DNA from: Cryptomeria japonica
Taxonomy: Eukaryota; Streptophyta; Pinopsida; Cupressales; Cupressaceae
Length of the DNA: 64,000 nucleotides
Direction of reading: 5' to 3'
Assembly: GCF_030272615.1 (NCBI RefSeq)
Contig: NC_081408.1
Location: 768,091,330 to 768,155,329 of the forward strand
Positions 44,401 to 52,325 of this stretch are shown here, piece after piece. Numbering within the stretch: position 1 is the first letter of the stretch; each line of letters opens with the position of its first letter. Position numbers and translations under genes: made by a program. The notes under the pieces were generated by a model. It was not told the origin of the DNA. It did no database searches and saw only the letters and a program-made list of their open reading frames with translations.

Positions 44401-47400
44401 CATCCCCTTCCTTGTATTGTCCGTACTCTGGCGGGAACTCGTTCTCGTCAGGTTCTTCTTCGATCTCCAGCACATTGCACCCGTACAATAATTCATAGTC
44501 TTCCATTTGCCAATGGAAGAGCCCTCTCAAAGAATCCGTCTCATCCTCAGAATAGGCTTGAATTCCTAAGATGCCTTCGTCATCTGGTTCCCTGCCATCC
44601 TCCCCTTCGTCCGTACCGTCGTCCCCGTCGGACTTTGACTCTGATGCCAACTCTTCACTGACCAGTTGGGTTTTGAGGTCAATGATATATCTTCTGCCGG
44701 CCTTTTCCATGGACAAGGTGTTCTTTTTCCAATTGTGGTTTGCTTTTGCCGCCACCAGCCAGCCTCTGCCAAGGATGGCATCATATCCCTTCTTCTTCAA
44801 TGGGATGACCACAAAGTTCAAGACGAACGACTGTGTTCCGATCATCACTGGCTACGCCATGAGTGTGTCAAGCGGCTTGGTGCCGTGTTGTTTTGCTCCC
44901 AATAAATTAAAGGTGGACGGCCAGAGAGTAGGTTTGCCCAATTTTTTCCATGTTTCCTTTGGCAAGACATTTACTCCCGACCCGCCGTCGACAATGGTGT
45001 CGATCAAGATGGTGCCCAGTATACCCATTTCCATCACTGCTGGGTGTCTACCATTGTTGATCGTCAGGGCTAATGGGTCTGTCGTTGTCTCGCCAAGGTT
45101 GTCCCTTCCATGTGTTGGTCGGCCGACTGGGGTTATCAGTACGGATTGCAGAAGTGCTGTTCGCAAGTGTGGCATACTTTCCAGGAGATCCTTTATTTTG
45201 ATGGGTATCTCGACCTGTAGCAGTTGGTTTATAATATTTGTTTCTGCTTCAGAGCGAGAAGTACCTGCAAGCCCGTGTGCGTCCTTGTTCGTCGACATCT
45301 CCTTCTCTAGTTCCGCTTGTGCCTCCAGTGCCTTTCGTTTTTCCGTACAAGGATCTGGGTAAGTGGCCGCTTTCATCTTGGATCTTGTTATGGCGAGCAC
45401 ATCCTCCGTTTCTACATTCAACAAATTCACTCCAGATTTCGGACAGTTGCCATCGTCATGGTCCCCCGGACCGCACCACTTGCAAAGTTTTTGTGGCACT
45501 TCCTCCGCCGTACAGTCCCTAGCAAAATGCCCCCATTGGTTGCAAGCCTGACATTGTATCATCGGCCGCCCTTTAGCGTCGTATTGGATTCGGCTTCTAT
45601 TATTAGTATTATTATTATTGCCTCTTCCTCTTCGCTTCTTGTTCCGATAGCCGCCAGACGACGCGTTGTCAATCGCAGGCTGGGACGTGCCGGCTGGCGC
45701 AGACGGTTCCGTAAAGAGAACCTGTTGGTTACGGGTCCTCATATTGTATAGACACTCCTTGGTAAGGTTTTCCGGCAATCTGACAAATATCACAAAATGC
45801 TTTCTTCGGACAAGACCCCTTGGTGTGTCCGTCGCTGCGGCAGTCCGTGCACCATAAATCCCCTTCGTCGGCTTTGCTTGTGCTTCCTTTGGTCGCCTTC
45901 ATCTCTCTCATCATTCGCTCCATATCTTTCTGGAGAGCCCGTACCTTCCGATTAGACTCGTCATCACTGCTACTGCTTTTGTCAGAAGAGGAATCGTCGT
46001 CTGACGAGGATTTCTTTTTCTTTTTCTTGGACGTCTTCTGCTCGCTTTCTAAATCCATTGCCCTATTATAGGCGTCGATATATGAAGAGGGAGGTACGAT
46101 CTTCATTTTCCGTCCAAGAGACGTCTTCAGACCTTCCACGAACCACCGTTGTTTCAGTCCGTCTGCGGGCTGGTTCTCCATTTTTCCTAGCAGCTCTTTG
46201 AGCCGCCGGCTGTAGGTTCGAACCGTCTTGTTCTTCCTTTGTTTCGTGCTGTAAATTTCGGCTACGATCTCATTATCGTCTCTTAGGAGACGAAACTCCA
46301 CTTGAAATTCCTTCATCAAGTCAGGCCATGTGCTAATTTTAGCCTTCTCCGTATTGGAGAACCAGTCGATGGCCACGCCCCTTAGGGTTGCGGGAAACTG
46401 TGTTACCCACTCATCCTGATCGGTAACACCATTCGCTCCCCAAATTGTTTCACAAGTGCGACAGTGGAGGACAGGGTCTTCTTTCCCATCCCCATGGAAC
46501 TTTGGAAGTTTTTGTTTTTGCGCCATGCCTTGTCTTTTTACTACTGGTGGCTGCTGTCCTACTCCGGATGGGTTAGATCCTGTAAGAGGTGCTTGACCGC
46601 CATGCCCCGGTGTCCCTCCGACACTCCTGGCAGCCCCGGTGTCTTCTCCCTCCCTTGCCTCCTCCCCACTTCGTGGAGTTTTCCTAGCCTCTAGTGTGCG
46701 TGACAAGTCCCTCAACTCCCTCAACTGAGTTTTAGTACACTCTATCTCACGGCGGGTTTCCGCAAGTAACTCCTCCCGACACCGTGGGTGGCCGTCGGCC
46801 TCACCGTCCCCTTCGGAGTGTTCCTCCTCCCTTTGCTTATACCTCCGTCGCCTTTCTGCTTGCTGTTCAAGGATCAAGGCACGTTGGGCTACTGCACATT
46901 CATCTATATACTCTTGCTTATTTTTGTCTTTATTCAATGTATTGGGCATTAATTCCCTTACGGCTTTATATATAACAATGACATATAAAAAGTAGAAAAC
47001 TTTTATTCATTCATCCTATGGGATACAAGTCTATGTCAACAATATGACATAATTATTACAATGCGTGTTCTTTATTCCGCCCCGTACGGCTCAAGGTTCA
47101 AGTGTCCCGTCGCATGCCATCTTGTTGCACTTCCCAACGACGGTTGTTTTCTTCATACTGTAGGAGGATCTGTTGGCGTCGTTCTTCGCAAGCAATTTTC
47201 TCCAAGCGAGCCCGCTGTGCGAGTGAAGCCTGTGCGAGTGATCGGGGGAGGTGGTTCATCAACTGATTCACCGCAGGGCTAACTTCCAGTGCGGTCCACA
47301 CGGCACTTGTTGGAACTTCCGCCTCCGTGGCCTCTCTTCGGACGTAGGTTTCGATGGCCACCTGAAGCAGGATTGAAAATTCCCTCGTTGTAGTATCTTC

Positions 47401-50400
47401 TCCGTCGTAGAGCTCTGTTCGTGCGTCGTCCGCCTCAGGGTTAATCTCGCTCGTGGGTAGGCCCATCGTGTCCATACGCCATCCGCTCCTTTTCCCGAGT
47501 CTGTCTAGGCAATGACGCCAAATGTTCTGCCAATAAAGTGTAATTCAATGCATTGCAGAAATAATAGACATGACATAATACAACATGACAGAATATAAAG
47601 GAACTCAGATCTTCATTGATTCATAATAATGTCAGTACAATGACAATGACCATACTAATTCCGTCTCCATGACCAAGGACTCGCTAATATATAAAGGTGA
47701 CCAGTCAGTTACCCGGTGTCAACTGTCGACAACCAACGGGTTAACTGCCGTCATTAACTCTAATTACATTAAATGTCTTATTGCTTAATTACCCGACAAC
47801 ACTTAGGTGCTCTATTTTAGCGCCATTATCTCCATTCAAAGATGTGTTATGAGGTGTCATACAATGTGTCATATGTTGATAAAAAAATTTAACTCTTTTT
47901 TCTAATGTGTTGGTTTTAATTTCTTGGCCAATCCAAGAAACATGTCTTGTAAAAAAATTGGACGACTTAGAGAGCTCCATGTTGTAACCAACTTGCTTTG
48001 GGTAACATTTTAACTCTTTTTTCTAATGTGTTGGTTTTAATTTCTTGGCCAATCCAAGAAACATGTCTTTTAAAAAAAAATTGGACGACTTAGAGAGCTC
48101 CATGTTGTAACCAACTTGCTCTGGTTAAGGCCTTTTCAATATATGTTCAAGAGCAAAATTGATCTCTATAGCTTAATGATTGCATTTTAATGCTCTTCAT
48201 AGTAAGATCCAAGGTTGAGATGGCTTTTCTTACATATTTGTGATTCCTTAACCTTGTAATCTGGTTGTCTTTAATCGTGACCTCTCTAAATTGTCTCCAA
48301 TTTTGTTATCTTCTATGACATTTTGATTTGCATTCCTCGTGTAATTTTTTAATGTAATCATTGAAGGATATCTCCTTATCTTTGTTTGTCAAATCTCTGT
48401 TCACCAAGGATTCTCAATATTTTTTAGGCCTTTCAAATTTTTTTGGTAATGGACTGGCATTGAAGGCCTTTGAAATGTCGGAAGAAACTAATTGTGGTAT
48501 AAATAATTGGGCAGATTTCTGCAATAGTGTCGAATCCTTTGGAGACGATTCAGATCTCGTTCATCCTTTAGAAAAGATGCTATTATTTTATTTGGCCTTC
48601 ATCGTCTAGTTTTGTACGTAAAATGAAACCACTTTTGTTGGTCTCATTATTATTTGCCCGCTTTTCGTTTTGACGTTATTCTATGTTTTGTCCCACTAGA
48701 ACAAAACTAGCAGGGAACTTTGTGTTTCAGCAATGGAATTGGAGTGCTCGCCGATTGAGGAATTAGAGTTCTCGTCTACCTTCAACTCAGGGGATGAAAT
48801 TCCTCAAATAGCGAGTAGCAATTGCCAAGCCCCTGTGCAGGAAGGCGAGTGCGGCAGGGCGTCAACCTGTCAGCTATGCCCTAATTTGTGTTTTCTCATT
48901 TAATTCTTTTTCAATTTTTAAAAATTTACATAGGGAAAGAGTATCAGATACCATTCATGTTTCAATAAGGGTTCACTCCTTGCACATCCAACCTTCCAAT
49001 TACTAATTTACAAAAAAACAAAAAGCTCACTAGTAAATTTCACATATACTAATAGCTGTTCATTTTTTAACATTGCTGGATCATAATTGGTCCATTTGTG
49101 CACCTTTATTGGTATCCATAGCACATGTATTGCCAATTTTAAGTCGCAGTTATTGGAGCATCTTTAAGCAGGTTTCGGGCTACACTTTGAAATGTGTACT
49201 TTTTGACCCTTGCATGCATAACGGATCACACAACGAGCATTGTTACTACCTAGAAGCCAAAACAATAGCTATAAGCAGTTAAGCCGCATGCAAAAACAAC
49301 AATTTTTTTTTTGTCAAAATCCAATTTACCATTTAGAATTTGTGGGTGTACAAAATTAGCTGTAACGGCCACCAATAGACTTCCGCTAGCATAATATAAT
49401 ATAATATAATTATAATAATTATATACAAATATTTATATTATTATTATTTTTAAATTCAATTTTAGATTTTTTATTATTTCAAAAAATTAATATTTTTGGT
49501 TTGTTGTTTTATTTCTCAAAAGATTTTTGTAGCTATGATTTTTCCTACTCATTAGAATCTGTATTTTAAATGAGTACATAATTCAAATTATAAAACTTAA
49601 ATTGCTTATTCAATTTTTGTTGTTGTATTGTTATTTTAAGTTTTTTTTTCTTTTAAACTTATGATTGTTTGAGACTATTTAATTTTCATTAATTTTTTTA
49701 ATTTTTCTGTTTCTTCAAGTTCATGGTAATGTGCATCCATAGTTATTAGGAGACCCGTCTCCTACCCTGGAGACGCGTTCCGGTATCGGAGACGTCACCG
49801 GAAACTTCTTGACGCATAAGGTGCTTTTGGCTTCCGTCTCCAGCCATCTCCGAAGTCTCCCGACCAAAAATTGACGTCTCCTAGAAAACTTAGGGCAGCA
49901 TGCAGCAAAAAACAAAAAAAAAAGAAGCAAATAAATAAGATAAGCTTACAGCAAAGCAAAGTTGTAGAGAAATGATTAATGAGGAAACTGTTTCGCAGGA
50001 AGACAAAAATCCATGCAAAGTTATAGTGATCGGATCTATTGACAGTGTAGACTTTTTGAGAGGATTGAATTCTTATCATTGTAATAGTCTAAAGAGAAAT
50101 TGCCTTTACTATTTAGTTGACAATATTGAGTGTGCTCAACGTCTATATTACCTTACTTCCACTAAACAATTTAGACTAGCTATGGTATCAGCAATATAAG
50201 CAATTTTAATTTCAACTTTTGTTCAATTTTAAAGTTAATGTTTAACTTTACCACTCTTCTTGTTTTCAAAGTTCTCTCTTGTTGAAAGTTGAAACCTTTC
50301 AATTTCTTTGCACAATTTACTTACCACTTCTGTTCTCTGCTTAACTCGCATTGATATTCATCATTTGTTTTGCTTAAGATAATTCATTACCATTTTTTCT

Positions 50401-51434
50401 GATAATTTGCTCCACACTTGCCATTCGTTAAGCTCACTCATTTTAGCAGTACTATGCTCTTCAAGTTTTTGAAAACAATTTTCCTCCAAATGGCCAAATC
50501 ATCAAAATTGACTACAAATTCAAAGTTTGCACGAAAACATGAGCAACATCAAAACAAACTTGATATAAAAGACAGTATGAAGAAGTTACACCAGTTGAAT
50601 TTGTTCTTTTACAAAACTAGACCTTTCCGTGACACTCAAGCTTCTTTATTGAAACCTAGTCACCCATATGGTCTTAACTGGCTGCTTGTACTCCCCACTC
50701 TTTAATAAAAATATCATCTTTCAAGTTTGAATTCAAGATCCAAATTTTATTCTAGAAATTGTTTGCTAAATTAAATTTAGTTTGGGACCACCACTTCCTA
50801 ATCCCATTTCTGAGATTCAGAAAACAAAAAAACAAAATGCAAGGTGTTCGTGTGTGCAGCCTGTGCCTGAAAAGTTCCAAAAGCTATATCAATTAGTGCC
50901 TTACACAGAAAAGATAACATAAGAAGTGACCCACCTAAACGTCCTCGTGGTTGTGAATGAACGGGTGACGGTGAATTTCTTTTTTTGTATTTGCTGTTAG
51001 AAATCATTTCACAATTTGTAGTTTTAATTGATGATTAAAAAGATTGTTTGGATTAATTATGATTTAATATTTGATTTTGACTGAGGCTGTCATGAGTAGT
51101 TTCGTATTCTAAATTTATCTGTTTTTCTCAAATTACTACGATGATGCACACTGCTGTTAATTTTTTTTGGGGGTTATTTAAAGCCATTTGTGAAATATCA
51201 CTTAGATGATGCTTAGCCTACTTAGAGAACAGGATTAACTTGCATTCCTTGATACTTATGTTTTGCAGTTGTATTATTTTTCACAATTATTTTCCCCGAT
51301 CAGGCAGAGAAGCTTCTACAGATGAGCCATGTAAGTTTTCCTTTGTGCATTTTTTCTTTAATGAGGACCTTTGACAGGTGTTGAATATTTTCATGTTGTA
51401 TGCATGGCAGTTGGTGGAGCCAAACTCTCAGTAA
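35341..51434 (+). CDS. 3' part of a rhodanese-like membrane protein gene, four exons, 15.6 kb intron
   Basis: Four exons join in one open frame: 35341-35426, 35551-35655, 51269-51330 and 51411-51434. Introns start GTAGG, GTAAG, GTAAG and end CTGCAG, TTGCAG, GGCAG; phases agree at every junction, which random DNA would rarely do. The peptide begins SGVATKELEAAGYQNLAY, the usual tail of a rhodanese fold after the active-site loop (RS..A...L..AGY.N). Next come FEKEGLKELQDAGKAGLVTI, a hydrophobic segment AILGTVLVIVLFFTIIFPDQ that would span a membrane, AEKLLQM and a stop TAA at 51432-51434. I recall plant plastid rhodanese-like proteins with this kind of C-terminus; the exact ortholog is not certain. 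Upstream exons, with the catalytic loop, are not found. Intron 3 contains element B and older repeats. Confidence 0.72.
35551..35655 (+). CDS. Rhodanese-like gene, exon n+1
   Basis: Preceded by CTTTGCTGCAG and followed by a near-consensus donor A|GTAAGTATT. It codes for the conserved Gly-Thr-Phe-Glu-Lys start through the first half of the membrane segment. Confidence 0.75.
35656..35925. other. Start of giant intron 3
   Basis: AT-rich; nothing beyond the donor site is supported. The intron runs to 51268. Confidence 0.5.
36126..37060 (-). repeat. Diverged ~0.9 kb repeat, copy 1, possible copia LTR
   Basis: Aligns with 37990-38504 joined to 47807-48240: CATACTTAATATAAGAGGAGAGGTGTA, ACTATAAC..A.CATATAACCT.GG, CCTTCACACGAG, GGTGATTAGGAAA.CATGAG, then TCCATTATTTCCATTCAAAGATG and CTTAGAGA.CTCCAT (each short). 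Similarity is roughly 80% by eye. The copies flank a copia RNase H relic, so they may be the two LTRs of a badly deleted copia element on the minus strand. Confidence 0.55.
37395..37590 (-). pseudogene. Copia RNase H relic
   Basis: On the minus strand the sequence encodes GYVNSNGIKDVDCRRSTGGY followed by VF..GGAITWMNKK and VALSLAKIE, which is the copia RNase H block (usually GY.DSDWAGD.D.RRST.GY and S..EAEY). The catalytic Asp and Glu positions are altered. Only this part of pol remains. Confidence 0.75.
37905..38504 (-). repeat. Diverged repeat copy 2, left part, split by element B
   Basis: Homologue of copy 1, ending ACCAACTTAG at 38504 where element B begins. The first ~85 bp (ACTTACATACTTAATATAAGAG...) are present twice in tandem, at 37910 and 37992, and the GAACATAGAAAGA word is also duplicated near 38046-38075. 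Confidence 0.6.
38505..38783 (-). repeat. 3' LTR of element B
   Basis: Plus-strand ends TGTTTTGCC and CCGACAACA. Minus-strand TATA-like CTTTATATATTAGCG near 38669-38685. It differs from the 5' LTR at five sites, four of them transitions. Confidence 0.95.
38784..38800 (-). promoter_or_regulatory. Element B polypurine tract
   Basis: Minus strand CTTTTTGGGGGGGATGA immediately before the 3' LTR; element E has the same tract at 31636-31652. Confidence 0.85.
38896..41023 (-). pseudogene. Element B third ORF after integrase, one frameshift, unknown function
   Basis: Two overlapping ORFs, 40544-41023 and 38896-40662, are joined by a 1 bp frameshift near 40550-40600: the first reads FDDFERVFGRTQKG, the second continues with TMYDWASLLSDKAHD. 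Together about 700 codons. The N-terminal 250 residues look ordered. The middle (about 40350-39600) is rich in Pro, Ser, Thr and Gly with a basic RKRRRQ patch. The C-terminal part (about 39450-38930) is a long heptad-like coiled coil (ETQLKADRAQEELATRI and onward) ending in Pro-rich sequence. There is no signal peptide or clear membrane helix, so I see no evidence for an envelope protein. I recognise no domain. Confidence 0.65.
41024..41519 (-). repeat. Element B spacer with CGTACG motifs
   Basis: Non-coding, between integrase and the third ORF. It contains many CCGTACGACCGTACGG-type words (41095-41520: TTGTACGG, TTTCCGTACGACCGTATGG, TTCCGTACGATCGTACGG, ATACCGTACGACC, TTTCGTACGAC, CACCGTATGGGGTCGTAC) set in T/A homopolymer-rich DNA. 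Similar words occur in element E (30890-31290) and the solo LTR array. Confidence 0.75.
41520..43163 (-). CDS. Element B RNase H C-terminus and integrase
   Basis: 547 codons. Residues 1-90 are the end of gypsy RNase H (YFASRLLSKAEKNY, TDHQAL-type VDHQALMYL). The integrase zinc domain has H186, H193, C224 and C227. The catalytic core has D256 (GLDFIGP), D317 (TSDRGGHF) and E353 (NGQAEATNK), with the standard 35 residues between the last two. The C-terminal part has the GPFKI(R) tail block and no chromodomain. The enzyme would insert cDNA into the genome. The ORF start is only the first Met after a TAG at 43191-43193; the real polyprotein frame continues upstream. Confidence 0.88.
   Translation of the reverse strand: MYFASRLLSKAEKNYNTTEREALGMVYSVQKFRHYLLATPFTFYVDHQALMYLVNKPIIQGQISQWLLLLQEFTFNIIVRPGKSHVIADQLSRIKSGEPVEGVNEDFADAHLFCIVILPAWYTSVGEYLSTSKFPKEMSSGERRKLVLRSRTFQLINGLLYKMGPDQILRRCVLEEEIPEVLREAHEGVAGGHMGPDTTARKVLLAGLWWPTVHNDAREWVTSCDTCQRAGRPLKRDFMPLNPSNAQELFERWGLDFIGPLKPSRARRCRYIVVATEYLTKWVEARALADNSVVSTARFIYEQIITRYGIPIQLTSDRGGHFVNHIIRLLTTEFKIFHSLSSPYYPRANGQAEATNKIMVSVIYKSCGVEKEDWEERLPLVLWAYRTTYKVTTGQTPFQLMYGQEVVVPVEFMVPSLRIAIDNRLGDMESLRERLYALNKMDERRTMAQWEMETAQQQRKVWHDKHLRRMQFTPRQLVLKFNGRNEIKPGKFRVKWLGPFKIREVGANGAIKLWTMDGMEVPDAVNGSKLKIYHQRRQETRSAQADR
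43164..44850 (-). pseudogene. Element B reverse transcriptase and RNase H N-terminus
   Basis: The ORF 43886-44848 carries the end of protease (LGRGWLVAAKANHNW), an acidic linker, and RT start (RPYRMN, EWVSPIV, CVDFRCLNAVTIK). A frameshift near 43880 moves to 43353-43862, which has MDGFSGYNQI, the catalytic FLDDWSIYS (residues 64-67 are FLDD), LGHIV and the RT thumb. In-frame stops follow at 43353-43355 and 43191-43193, with the RNase H start (DKEFHVHVDAS) lying between. So four pieces are needed to make RT-RNase H. Identity is certain; activity would need correction or readthrough. Confidence 0.88.
44852..45793 (-). CDS. Element B gag C-terminus and protease
   Basis: 313 codons. It has zinc knuckles CQACNQWGHFARDC and CKWCGPGDHDDGNC, then a linker and the aspartic protease site VDGGSGVNVLPKETWKKLG. 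The upstream half of the preceding knuckle is in the gag frame (45729-46949), so a 1 bp indel near 45765-45775 has split CDICQ from its partner. The ORF ends at a stop at 44852-44854 within the block that in element A reads LGTLMGQKV; the next ORF (43886-44848) is in the same frame, so this too is a nonsense change. Confidence 0.85.
   Translation of the reverse strand: MIFVRLPENLTKECLYNMRTRNQQVLFTEPSAPAGTSQPAIDNASSGGYRNKKRRGRGNNNNTNNRSRIQYDAKGRPMIQCQACNQWGHFARDCTAEEVPQKLCKWCGPGDHDDGNCPKSGVNLLNVETEDVLAITRSKMKAATYPDPCTEKRKALEAQAELEKEMSTNKDAHGLAGTSRSEAETNIINQLLQVEIPIKIKDLLESMPHLRTALLQSVLITPVGRPTHGRDNLGETTTDPLALTINNGRHPAVMEMGILGTILIDTIVDGGSGVNVLPKETWKKLGKPTLWPSTFNLLGAKQHGTKPLDTLMA
45729..46949 (-). 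CDS. Element B gag
   Basis: 406 codons starting MPNTLNKD like element A. The N-terminal region is charged and helical. The gag domain includes QKLPKFHGDGKEDPVLHC, FPATLRGVAIDWFS and EFRLLRDDNEIVAEIY. A Ser/Asp-rich linker (SSSDDDSSSDKSSSSDDE) precedes the first zinc knuckle CTDCRSDGHTKGSC. The frame then runs into out-of-frame sequence and stops, because of the indel near 45770. Gag forms the particle shell and binds the element RNA. Confidence 0.88.
   Translation of the reverse strand: MPNTLNKDKNKQEYIDECAVAQRALILEQQAERRRRYKQREEEHSEGDGEADGHPRCREELLAETRREIECTKTQLRELRDLSRTLEARKTPRSGEEAREGEDTGAARSVGGTPGHGGQAPLTGSNPSGVGQQPPVVKRQGMAQKQKLPKFHGDGKEDPVLHCRTCETIWGANGVTDQDEWVTQFPATLRGVAIDWFSNTEKAKISTWPDLMKEFQVEFRLLRDDNEIVAEIYSTKQRKNKTVRTYSRRLKELLGKMENQPADGLKQRWFVEGLKTSLGRKMKIVPPSSYIDAYNRAMDLESEQKTSKKKKKKSSSDDDSSSDKSSSSDDESNRKVRALQKDMERMMREMKATKGSTSKADEGDLWCTDCRSDGHTKGSCPKKAFCDICQIAGKPYQGVSIQYEDP
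47098..47475 (-). CDS. Element B pre-gag leader ORF
   Basis: 125 codons between the primer site and gag, 148 bases upstream of the gag ATG. It shares with element A's leader ORF the VNQ..(H)LPRSLA block and EERRQQILLQYEE, with the charged C-terminal helix. Function unknown. Presence in two copies with very different ages argues that it is a real element gene. Confidence 0.65.
   Translation of the reverse strand: MDTMGLPTSEINPEADDARTELYDGEDTTTREFSILLQVAIETYVRREATEAEVPTSAVWTALEVSPAVNQLMNHLPRSLAQASLAQRARLEKIACEERRQQILLQYEENNRRWEVQQDGMRRDT
47508..47520 (-). promoter_or_regulatory. Element B primer binding site, tRNA-Asp-like
   Basis: Minus strand TGGCGTCATTGCC, two bases inside the LTR; 11 of 13 bases match the complement of the tRNA-Asp 3' end. 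Confidence 0.7.
47523..47801 (-). repeat. 5' LTR of element B
   Basis: Plus-strand ends TGTTCTGCC and CCGACAACA; 279 bp, the same length as the 3' LTR, with five substitutions. Confidence 0.95.
47807..48240 (-). repeat. Diverged repeat copy 2, right part, with a 121 bp tandem duplication
   Basis: Continues the repeat interrupted by element B (compare 36640-37060). Within it, a unit starting AACTCTTTTTTCTAATGTG and running through GACTTAGAGAGCTCCATGTT and ACCAACTTGCT is duplicated in tandem at 47891 and 48012 (period 121 bp), nearly identical, so the duplication is recent. Confidence 0.7.
48241..48733. other. Intron DNA, nothing firm
   Basis: An 82-codon plus ORF (48361-48609) has no recognisable feature and I do not call it. 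The rest is AT-rich. Confidence 0.4.
48734..48904 (+). other. Short ORF with coding-like composition inside intron 3
   Basis: An ATG at 48734 opens 56 codons (MELECSPIEELEFSS...), balanced in base composition in contrast to the AT-rich neighbourhood, and ending in a TAA. It is acidic and Ser/Cys-rich. I recognise no family. It could be a captured exon fragment or chance. Confidence 0.2.
48905..49735. other. AT-rich intron DNA with an ATAAT microsatellite
   Basis: TATAATATAATATAATATAAT and related words at 49392-49450. Otherwise nothing supported. Confidence 0.6.
49736..49890. repeat. Cluster of GGAGACG / CGTCTCC words
   Basis: About ten copies of GAGAC or its complement in 150 bp: AGGAGACCCGTCTCC, GGAGACGCG, GGAGACGTC, CCGTCTCC, GAAGTCTCC, GACGTCTCC. 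Several form inverted pairs. GC content is clearly higher than in the surrounding intron. Confidence 0.6.
49891..51268. other. Remaining part of intron 3
   Basis: AT-rich, no supported feature until the acceptor ATGTTTTGCAG ending at 51268. Small ORFs here show no family features. Confidence 0.5.
51269..51330 (+). CDS. Rhodanese-like gene, exon n+2
   Basis: 62 bp between TTTTGCAG and GTAAGTTTTC. With the A left over from the exon ending at 35655 it opens as ATT-GTA-TTA, completing the hydrophobic segment, then FPDQAEKLLQMSH. Confidence 0.75.
51411..51434 (+). CDS. Rhodanese-like gene, last coding exon
   Basis: Follows an 80 bp intron (51331-51410, GTAAG...GGCAG). Codes LVEPNSQ then TAA. Phase 0 fits the exon before it. 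The 3' UTR follows; AATAAT-like words near 51485-51495 could serve polyadenylation. Confidence 0.6.
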   Translation: MVEPNSQ

Positions 51435-52174
51435 CATGTGGAGTAAATGTTGAAAGACAAAGCATTGGCTTTGATTTTTGGATTGTAAAATAATTTTTTT
51501 GGAACTCATTGATATTTGTTGATAGCAAGCATGTAATGTAACTTTGAAGAAATATGATTTAGTGCAATGTTTTGGGGATTGAATGTACAGTGTTATCTTT
51601 CCTCTGAAATTAGCAGAAAGTAGTTGAAACTAACTATTTAATTTGTTCCACCCAATTTTAGGATGGGGACTGCAGGAAATAGGGGACTTATTTTTAGGAC
51701 AGCAGGGAATGAAATTTGTTTTGGACAGCAGAGGATGACAATAAGAAACTAAAAAAATACAAATATGAAAAAACAAATCATACTATGATACCTTATCATA
51801 TAAAACATGAGAGCTGAATTGGGAATTCGGTCGAGCCATACATATAAATTACATATATATAGAAACTTAAAATAAAATGTTATCATATCAAATTTTGCTT
51901 GCTACACAGGAGTTTAGGGGACGTTTTCAAAATGTTCCCACATAACCAGAACATCCTCAGTACGGAGATACCCAAAAATGAGCAGGGCATGCATTCCCGA
52001 GTTTCCTTAATGCGACTATAGCTTTGCTTGAATGATACACACACCATATGTTATTCGGATAAGCTGGTCACTTCACAGTCCGCTAGCTTCCTTGTGTTCA
52101 TGAGTCTAATTCATTCACAAGCATGTGTTTGATTTTTGAGCGTCGTGTGAAATGTATGAAGAAAATTTCTTTTG
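51435..52174. other. 3' UTR and flank
   Basis: Nothing beyond the probable 3' UTR. GGACAGCAG.GAATGA occurs twice near 51697 and 51721. Confidence 0.4.
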
Positions 52175-52325
52175 TATCACACGGTCCATTATATCCATCT
52201 TCATTAAATTTTAAGATGGAAATGCCCAAGATAGTGGGATAAATTTTTTTTATCACACGGCCATTTATATCCGTCTTCAATAAATTTTAAGATGGAAATG
52301 CCCAAGATAATGGGAGTTGCCTTAT
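52175..52325 (+). repeat. 76 bp tandem duplication
   Basis: Two copies, starting TATCACACGG at 52175 and 52251, each containing TTTTAAGATGGAAATGCCCA. Confidence 0.85.

Larger units (their letters stand above)
38505..47801 (-). mobile_element. Element B, full-length young Ty3/gypsy retrotransposon
   Basis: 9,297 bp on the minus strand with two 279 bp LTRs differing at only 5 sites and a perfect 5 bp target duplication CTTAG (38500-38504 and 47802-47806). Order from its 5' end: LTR, tRNA-Asp-like primer site, leader ORF, gag, protease, reverse transcriptase, RNase H, integrase, a CGTAC-rich spacer, a large third ORF, polypurine tract, LTR. Integrase follows RT/RNase H, which defines Ty3/gypsy; no chromodomain is seen after integrase. 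The RT motif FLDD and tRNA-Asp-like primer suggest an Athila/Tat-type lineage (inference). Despite the young LTRs, gag-pol has frameshifts and stops, so it may have moved by help from intact copies, or some defects may be sequencing errors. Confidence 0.95.

Noticed and set aside
44571-45362. 263-codon plus-strand ORF
   Set aside because: Antisense shadow of element B gag-protease, whose minus-strand frame has all the expected motifs.
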